Of a stretch of DNA of 64,000 bases, positions 59,225 through 64,000 are shown one piece after another. The stretch covers positions 1,426,001 through 1,490,000 of the forward strand of contig NZ_CP032317.1 in NCBI RefSeq assembly GCF_003574965.1, in the 5' to 3' direction. Position 1 is the first letter of the stretch; each line of letters starts with the position of its first letter. The position numbers and the translations under genes were made by a program. This stretch comes from Hymenobacter oligotrophus. GTDB taxonomy: Bacteria; Bacteroidota; Bacteroidia; Cytophagales; Hymenobacteraceae. Below the pieces are notes generated by a model that searched no databases, was not told where the DNA came from, and was given only the letters and a program-made list of their open reading frames with translations.

Positions 59225-60382
59225 TCAACCTTGCGCCCAGGCTTGCACCACCTCCGCTACGTAGCTCACCTGCGCAGCCGGCATGGCCGGGTGAATGGGC
59301 AGCGAAAGCACCGTGCGGCACAGCTGATCGGCCACCGGAAACGCCCCCGGCGAGTAGCCTAGGTGTTGGTAAGCCGGCTGCAGGTGCAAGGGCGTTGGGT
59401 AGTACACCACCGAGGGCACGCCGTGCTGCTTCAGAAACTGTTGCAAGGCAGCGCGCTCGGTTTGGCTGGCCAGCGTAAGCGTGTACTGATGAAACACGTG
59501 GGTGCTGCCCGCCTGCCGGGCCGGTATGCGTAAGCGCGGCAAATCACCTAGGGCGGTATCGTAGCGGGCGGCAATTTGCTGGCGCGCGGCCGTCCAGGCG
59601 CCTAGGTGCGGCAGCTTCACGCGCAATAAGGCAGCTTGCAACGTATCGAGGCGGGAGTTGAGGCCCACGCAGTGGTGAACGTATTTCTGGCCGGGGCGCT
59701 GGCCGTGGTTGGCTAGCTGGTAGAGCTGCGCGGCGCGGCCAGCATCGTGGGTGAGTACGGCCCCGCCGTCGCCGAACGCGCCTAGGTTTTTCGAGGGAAA
59801 AAACGAGGTAGTACCTGCCTCGCCAACCGTGCCGGCTGCCACCGAGCAGCCATCGGGCAGTTGCCAGGTGGCCCCAATGGCCTGGGCGTTGTCCTCGATG
59901 AGGGCGAGACTGTGCTGTTGGCACAGCCGCTGCAGGGCGGTTAGGTCGGCGCACTGGCCGTAGAGGTGCACAACCATAACGGCCCGTGTGCGGGGGGTAA
60001 TGGCTGCGGCGGCAGCGGCCGGATCGAGCGTGAAGGTATGAGGCAGAACATCGGCCAGCACCGGTTTCAGGCCCAGCACGGCCACGGCCTCGGCGGAGGC
60101 CACGTACGTAAACGCGGGCACTATTACCTCGTCGCCGGGTTGCAAACCCAGGCTCATCAGGGCGAGCTGCAGGGCGTCGGTACCGTTGGCGCAGGGCACC
60201 ACGTGGGCGCCGCCTAAGTAGGCGCCCAGTTCGTTGGCAAACAACTGAACCTCCGCACCCTGAATAAAATCGGCGGCCTGCATAACGCGCTGCAGGGCGG
60301 CCTCGAGGGCGGTTTGCAAGGGGGCGTGCTGCGCCGGTAAATCGAGCAGTCGGACGGGTGACGCGGGCACTTCGGAACGCAC
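59225..60382 (-). CDS. DegT/DnrJ/EryC1/StrS-family sugar aminotransferase, WbpE-like
   Basis: The product is a PLP-dependent sugar aminotransferase of about 385 residues: RLLDLPAQHAPLQTAL at the start, FIQGAEVQLFANELGAYLG, CANGTDALQLALMSLGLQPG, PAFTYVASAEA, LIEDNAQAIGA, and PLP Lys in TSFFPSKNLGAFGDGG. Together with the Gfo/Idh dehydrogenase downstream it could make a 3-amino-3-deoxy UDP-sugar for a surface glycan. The start is uncertain: GTG 60382 is used because a TATATTTC promoter-like box lies within the longer frame that begins at GTG 60454. Confidence 0.88.
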   Translation of the reverse strand: MRSEVPASPVRLLDLPAQHAPLQTALEAALQRVMQAADFIQGAEVQLFANELGAYLGGAHVVPCANGTDALQLALMSLGLQPGDEVIVPAFTYVASAEAVAVLGLKPVLADVLPHTFTLDPAAAAAAITPRTRAVMVVHLYGQCADLTALQRLCQQHSLALIEDNAQAIGATWQLPDGCSVAAGTVGEAGTTSFFPSKNLGAFGDGGAVLTHDAGRAAQLYQLANHGQRPGQKYVHHCVGLNSRLDTLQAALLRVKLPHLGAWTAARQQIAARYDTALGDLPRLRIPARQAGSTHVFHQYTLTLASQTERAALQQFLKQHGVPSVVYYPTPLHLQPAYQHLGYSPGAFPVADQLCRTVLSLPIHPAMPAAQVSYVAEVVQAWAQG

Positions 60383-60580
60383 AGAAACCGGCAAAACAAC
60401 GTGGAAAAGCCGAAATATAGCGCTACCTCTGGGTTTGCGCAGGATGAGTGGCACAAAACCCGGGCCAGGCTGGCATCCTAGTCGCCAAACATGCGTAACC
60501 TACTATGTATGGCCTGCGTTTAGCGGGCCAAGATGGCCGCAGCCGCGCGCGGCTTCCTTCCCACCCTAACCCCGACGATC

Positions 60581-61558
60581 ATGTTTAAGAAATCCATTTC
60601 CACGCACGCCCTCGCCCTGCTGTTGCTGGGTGGCGGCCTTGCCTTCAGCCAAGCCAGCTGCAACCGCGCCGAGCGCCAGGAAACCGCCTCCGAAACGGGC
60701 GCCGCTACCAACGATGCCTACAACGACTTCAAAACCTTTGTAGCCAACACCGAGGCCCGCGCCGACAGCATGGGCGACCTGACGGAAGCCGAGTACAACG
60801 AAGAAAGCACCCAGCTCAAGAGCGATTACGACAGCAAAGTTGCGGCTGCCGAGGCCGATATGGCCACTTGGGATGATACGCGCAAAACGGAGTACGAGCA
60901 GCTGAAAACCCGCTACAACACGGCCTACACGCGCCGCGAAGAAACCTATCGTAACCGCGGGGCCGTGGCTACGAGCACTACCACGGGGGGCAGCTCGGCC
61001 GCGGGCAACAGCTCGATGAAGCCTGTTTTGGGCATCGGCAACATGGGCAAATATTACAAGCCCAGCAACCCGTCGGCTAGCCTTACCGCCGCCAACGCCC
61101 GCCAGACGTACGAAGACTTCGTGCAGATGGTGAAGCAGAACGAAGACCGCTACGACATCAACGACTGGCGCAACATCAACGCCGACTGGCGTGCCCTCGA
61201 CCAGAAGTACGAGCAAATTAAGGGCGATGTAAGCACCGGCGACAAAGCCGAAATTGCCAAGGAAAAGCTGAAATACGCCGCCTTTAAATCGTACGACAAG
61301 GCCGAAACCCGCGTGTCGCAGGGCGCCGACCTGGCCACCGGCAACCGCGAAGAGGCAGCCGCCAAAGGCTCGGGCGTACGCCTGGAGCAGTCGGCCCGCA
61401 ACGCTGGCTCCGACGCCAAAGAGGTTGGCAAAGACGCCGCTGAAACCGGCAAGGACGCTGGCCAAAGCGCTAAAAACGTAGGCCAAAAAGTTGGCGGCGC
61501 CGTAAAGGGCGCTTACAAAGAAGTGAAGTCGGAGGTTAAGAACACCGACAAGGACTAA
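60581..61558 (+). CDS. Secreted protein with LEA-like C-terminal repeats
   Basis: From ATG 60581 the product is 325 residues: a hydrophobic leader ending SQASCNRAE (possible relaxed lipobox with Cys), then two related helical segments. Examples are YNDFKTFVANTEARADSMGD and YEDFVQMVKQNEDRYDIND, each followed by a Y-x-x-K/L-rich helix. The last 60 residues repeat an 11-mer-like pattern with Lys, Asp, Ala and Gly (DAKEVGKDAAETGKDAGQSA, KNVGQKVGGAVKGAYKEVKS), like group 3 LEA proteins that protect cells during drying. Envelope-located desiccation or stress protection is inferred. A terminator whose loop contains CCTAGG follows. Confidence 0.82.
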   Translation: MFKKSISTHALALLLLGGGLAFSQASCNRAERQETASETGAATNDAYNDFKTFVANTEARADSMGDLTEAEYNEESTQLKSDYDSKVAAAEADMATWDDTRKTEYEQLKTRYNTAYTRREETYRNRGAVATSTTTGGSSAAGNSSMKPVLGIGNMGKYYKPSNPSASLTAANARQTYEDFVQMVKQNEDRYDINDWRNINADWRALDQKYEQIKGDVSTGDKAEIAKEKLKYAAFKSYDKAETRVSQGADLATGNREEAAAKGSGVRLEQSARNAGSDAKEVGKDAAETGKDAGQSAKNVGQKVGGAVKGAYKEVKSEVKNTDKD

Positions 61559-61590
61559 GCTACTGCTCCCACTACCCATACGCCTATTGC

Positions 61591-61621
61591 AAAAAAGCCG
61601 GCCCCCTAGGTCGGCTTTTTT
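61591..61621. terminator. Bidirectional terminator with CCTAGG in the loop
   Basis: AAAAAAGCCG (61591-61600) and CGGCTTTTTT (61612-61621) pair perfectly around GCCCCCTAGGT. It serves the LEA-like gene and the convergent glycosyltransferase gene. Confidence 0.8.
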
Positions 61622-61625
61622 GTTT

Positions 61626-62525
61626 TTAGCTGCCGCGCCGCCAAGCACGCAGCAGCCACAACAGCTTCAACAAATCGAGGCTCCGTAAGCTGGGCTTGGG
61701 TTGCAATACTTGCCGGCGCAGCCACGGCTCGGCCAGCGCCAGGGCTGCCAATGCCGGCCCCGCCAACCCTAGATGCCGCAGGCGCTGGCCGGCGGCCAGC
61801 AGCCGGGTACGGGCGCCGAGGCCGTAGGCGCGGTGGAGCTGCAGCAGGTTGTGCGCAGCGGCCTGGCTTTTTTGCAGAAACACCTCGGCCGGCTCGAGCA
61901 CGGCGTGCTCCACGGGGTTGTGCAAATGGTACACCGGAACGCCTTGTTGGCCAAGCTGCCAGCCCAGTAAGGTATCCTCGTGGCCGTATTGCTGCAGTCT
62001 TTCGTCGAGCGGAAACTGCCGGAACACAGCCGCGCTAATGAGCACGTTTTTCAGGCTGAGCTGCGCATGTGGTGCCTGTTGCCGCACCGCGGCGGAGCGC
62101 GCTTCGCGCGCACGGCCGTAGTGCCACCGCAGGCAGTGGCGGGCATCGGAAGGTGGATTGGGGCTGTACGCGGTGCCGCCCACCAACACCGGCGCGCGGC
62201 CAAGGGCATCGGCGTACCGCGCCAAAAAATCGGGCGCGGCCACGCGTACGTTGTTATCGAGCAGCAACAGCCATGGATACAGCGCCGCGGCAGCCAGCCG
62301 GTTGCGAATGGCCGCGCGCCCTAGGTTATGCGGCAACTCGTGGTAGCGCACACCCGGCAACCCGGCAATTTCGCGGTTTCGTTGCTTAACCGCTTCGTCG
62401 GAGCCGTCGTCGAAGCAAAGCACCTCCACGGGGCCAGGCCACAGCGCAGCCTGGCTTACCAGCGCCTGTGCCAGCGCCCGTACATCGCAGTTGTACACCG
62501 GTATGAGTACCGAGAGGCCAGGCAT
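61626..62525 (-). CDS. Glycosyltransferase family 2
   Basis: The 299-residue GT-A enzyme has LSVLIPVYNCDVRALAQALV, EVLCFDDGSDEAVK, HNLGRAAIRNRLAAAALYPW, and a DxD-equivalent LLLLDNNVRV. The acceptor-side motif YGHEDTLLGWQLGQQG (the ED before the helix being the usual catalytic base region) and LSLKNVLISAAVFRQFPLDE are also present. A basic C-terminal helix (SLDLLKLLWLLRAWRRGS) may contact the membrane. The acceptor is not predictable. It is followed on its strand by the terminator at 61591-61621; the upstream gene on the same strand is the FtsE-type ATPase. Confidence 0.88.
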   Translation of the reverse strand: MPGLSVLIPVYNCDVRALAQALVSQAALWPGPVEVLCFDDGSDEAVKQRNREIAGLPGVRYHELPHNLGRAAIRNRLAAAALYPWLLLLDNNVRVAAPDFLARYADALGRAPVLVGGTAYSPNPPSDARHCLRWHYGRAREARSAAVRQQAPHAQLSLKNVLISAAVFRQFPLDERLQQYGHEDTLLGWQLGQQGVPVYHLHNPVEHAVLEPAEVFLQKSQAAAHNLLQLHRAYGLGARTRLLAAGQRLRHLGLAGPALAALALAEPWLRRQVLQPKPSLRSLDLLKLLWLLRAWRRGS

Positions 62526-62578
62526 GAAGCAGTTGGCTAAACGAAGTGCAACAAAGCCGACCTAGGCAAGGCGCCGCG

Positions 62579-63283
62579 CTACAGCCAGGTGGTTACGCGC
62601 AGGTCGTCGTTGGTGATGACGCGCAGCTTGCCGTCTTCGCAGCGGAGTACGCGCTTGGGGTAACGCCGGATGAGCTCGTAGTTGTGGGTAGCCATTAGCA
62701 CGGCCGTGCCGGCGTTGTTGATTTCCATAAACAAGCGCATGATGCCGTCAGTCACGTCGGGGTCGAGGTTGCCGGTGGGCTCGTCGGCCAGCAGTACCAT
62801 GGGCTCGTTGAGCATGGCGCGGGCAATTACCACGCGCTGCTGCTCGCCGCCCGAAAGCTGGTGGGGCATTTTGCCGGTTACGCCTGTTAGGCCCACGCGC
62901 ATGAGCACATCCTGCACGCGCTGCTTCATTTTGGCTTTGTCGCGCCAGCCGGTAGCCTGCAGCACAAACAGCAGGTTTTGGGCCACCGAACGGTCGTAGA
63001 GCAGCTGAAAATCCTGAAACACGATGCCCAGCTTGCGGCGCAAGTACGGCACTTTTTCGGGGGCCAAGTTGCGCAACGAGTAGCCTACCACCGTGCCCAT
63101 GCCCTCGTGCAATGGCAAATCGGCGTACAGAGTTTTCAGCAACGAGCTTTTGCCCGAGCCCGTGCGGCCCACCAAGTAAGCAAACTCGCCTTTGCCCAAC
63201 TCAAACGACACGTTTTGCAGGATGGTGTTTACGTCCTGCATCACGTAGGCGTCGCGGAGCTCAATAACGGCGGAGTTATCCAT
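62579..63283 (-). CDS. ftsE: Cell-division ATP-binding protein FtsE (ABC ATPase)
   Basis: The 234-residue ABC ATPase has Walker A GRTGSGKS (39-46), Q-loop IVFQDFQLL, signature LSGGEQQRVVIARA, Walker B VLLADEPTGNLD and the H-loop MATHNYELI. DFQLLYDRSVAQNLLFVLQATG and the short length fit FtsE, which with FtsX controls peptidoglycan hydrolysis at the septum. No ftsX gene is adjacent, so the partner is elsewhere, or this could be another short ABC ATPase of the LolD type. The first of these is favoured by DRSVAQNL. Confidence 0.87.
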   Translation of the reverse strand: MDNSAVIELRDAYVMQDVNTILQNVSFELGKGEFAYLVGRTGSGKSSLLKTLYADLPLHEGMGTVVGYSLRNLAPEKVPYLRRKLGIVFQDFQLLYDRSVAQNLLFVLQATGWRDKAKMKQRVQDVLMRVGLTGVTGKMPHQLSGGEQQRVVIARAMLNEPMVLLADEPTGNLDPDVTDGIMRLFMEINNAGTAVLMATHNYELIRRYPKRVLRCEDGKLRVITNDDLRVTTWL

Positions 63284-63385
63284 GGCTTCGGAAAAGTAGC
63301 GGAATGGGCGGTGGCAGCCAAGGCATACGGCCGCTTACCTAGAGCAAGTTTTGGGCGTGCGGGCTGCCGCGTCGGGGCAGGCTGG

Positions 63386-63589
63386 CTACAGGTTCAGGGG
63401 TTGCAGCTTGCCAAACTCCAGCTGCTCAATTACGGCGGCCAACTCCACTTCCTTGCCCTCTAGGCCGTAGCGGTGCAGGTCTTTCAGGGGGCGGTCGGCG
63501 CGGAAGTAGGCAATCAGCACGAAATCGTTGTCGCGCAGCTGAATGTAATCCGGAATCTTGGCCTTGCCTTTGACTTTGATGATGTACAT
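63386..63589 (-). CDS. Small conserved-looking cytosolic protein of unknown function
   Basis: The 67-residue product (MYIIKVKGKAKIPDYIQLRD..., then DNDFVLIAYFRADRPLKDL and VELAAVIEQLEFGKLQPL) looks like a compact alpha/beta protein without signal peptide or Cys. The regular strand-helix pattern and good start at 63589 support it as real. It sits directly downstream of the transaldolase-type aldolase gene on the same strand, separated by an inverted repeat, so the two may be co-transcribed. Family not recognised. Confidence 0.75.
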   Translation of the reverse strand: MYIIKVKGKAKIPDYIQLRDNDFVLIAYFRADRPLKDLHRYGLEGKEVELAAVIEQLEFGKLQPLNL

Positions 63590-63607
63590 GTAGTTAGTAC
63601 CGAGTAC

Positions 63608-63675
63608 TGAGATATGAGAAGTGAGACCCGACTGGCCTTTCGACCAAAGTCTAACGTCTCACATCTCAATTCTCA
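63608..63675. repeat. Imperfect 20-bp inverted repeat TGAGATATGAGAAGTGAGAC / GTCTCACATCTCAATTCTCA
   Basis: The arms at 63608-63627 and 63656-63675 match at 17 of 20 positions when one is reverse-complemented. The unit is made of GAGA/TCTC-rich words and lies between the aldolase gene and the small gene. It resembles simple intergenic repeats rather than a terminator. Confidence 0.5.
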
Positions 63676-63685
63676 GGTCTAACAT

Positions 63686-64000
63686 TTAGGCGTTTACGCG
63701 CTTGTGGTCGGCCAGGAAAGTGGCGAGGCCTTTGTCGGTAAGCGGGTGGCTGAGCAAGCCCGTAATCACGTTGAGCGGGCAGGTTACCACGTCGGCCCCG
63801 ATTTCGGCGCACTGAATGAGGTGCGGCACGTGGCGCAACGAGGCGGCCAGCACTTGCGTGGGGTAGCCGTAATTGCCGAAGATGTTCACAATTTGCTCGA
63901 TCAGCTGCAGGCCGTCGTGGCCGATATCGTCGAGGCGGCCCACAAACGGCGACACGTAGGTAGCACCGGCTTTGGCAGCCAGCAGGGCTTGGCCGGCCGA
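63686..64000 (-). CDS. Fructose-6-phosphate aldolase / transaldolase-type protein, C-terminal part (truncated by window edge)
   Basis: The frame is open to the window end, so the N-terminus is missing; about 104 residues are present. [60 protein letters not shown] and [12 protein letters not shown] are characteristic of the small transaldolase/F6P-aldolase (TalC/Fsa) family. These cleave or transfer dihydroxyacetone units in the pentose phosphate area. The catalytic Lys lies in the missing part. Which of the two activities it has cannot be decided here. Confidence 0.9.
   Translation of the reverse strand, partial: SAGQALLAAKAGATYVSPFVGRLDDIGHDGLQLIEQIVNIFGNYGYPTQVLAASLRHVPHLIQCAEIGADVVTCPLNVITGLLSHPLTDKGLATFLADHKRVNA

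Overview
The window reads as chromosomal DNA of a GC-rich member of the Bacteroidota, most likely Hymenobacter or a close relative. The signs are: two proteins with type IX secretion type-B C-terminal sorting domains; carboxypeptidase-regulatory/TonB-dependent receptors; -7 promoter boxes of the Bacteroidota form TAnnTTTG; few Shine-Dalgarno sequences; paired batB/batC-like genes; and long outer-membrane proteins. The genus is an inference. I see no insertion sequence, prophage, CRISPR array or plasmid gene; the region looks like stable chromosome.

Layout. 1-2.1 kb: end of a small cytosolic protein, a lipoprotein, a possible 41-residue secreted peptide with its own terminator, and three minus-strand tRNAs (Arg, Pro, Ser). 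2.2-7.1 kb: VWA/TPR Bat pair, thiolase, MORN-repeat protein. 7.9-15.5 kb: two large paralogous TonB-dependent receptors alternating with two free-standing copies of their N-terminal carboxypeptidase-regulatory module, plus a DUF2459 protein. 15.8-35.4 kb: housekeeping and mixed genes (hisS, hutH, a T9SS cargo protein, ybaB, glycosyltransferase, PspC, OmpA/TPR lipoprotein, pyruvate dehydrogenase E1 beta, DinB, thioesterase, methyltransferase, YdcZ-type transporter, aldehyde dehydrogenase, guanine deaminase, ffh, tRNA-Glu).

35.6-52.8 kb is a surface-glycan region. It holds a full pseudaminic acid pathway (pseB, pseC, pseF, a fused pseG-pseH, pseI) with two extra reductases (aldo/keto and SDR), a likely transferase, a polysaccharide-deacetylase-like protein and a Wzx-type flippase. 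A GT4 glycosyltransferase and an FkbH/HAD-IIIC protein lie just upstream. A T9SS type-B secreted protein is inserted antisense between pseB and pseC. The expected product is a CMP-activated nonulosonic acid that is transferred and exported.

52.8-64 kb: a CPBP protease, an APC amino-acid permease behind a SAM-I riboswitch, EcsC, NTF2-like, Gfo/Idh oxidoreductase, M48 protease, DegT aminotransferase, an LEA-like lipoprotein, GT2 glycosyltransferase, an FtsE-type ATPase and the C-terminal part of a transaldolase-type aldolase.

The most unusual global signal is the palindrome CCTAGG (often GCCCTAGGTGC). It occurs about 99 times by hand count, in genes on both strands and between genes, resembling a highly iterated palindrome. 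Other non-genic structures are several REP-like repeat families, a shared dyad operator in front of the first receptor locus, and a possible small RNA near 33.06 kb. All calls come from reading the sequence; no database search was possible.
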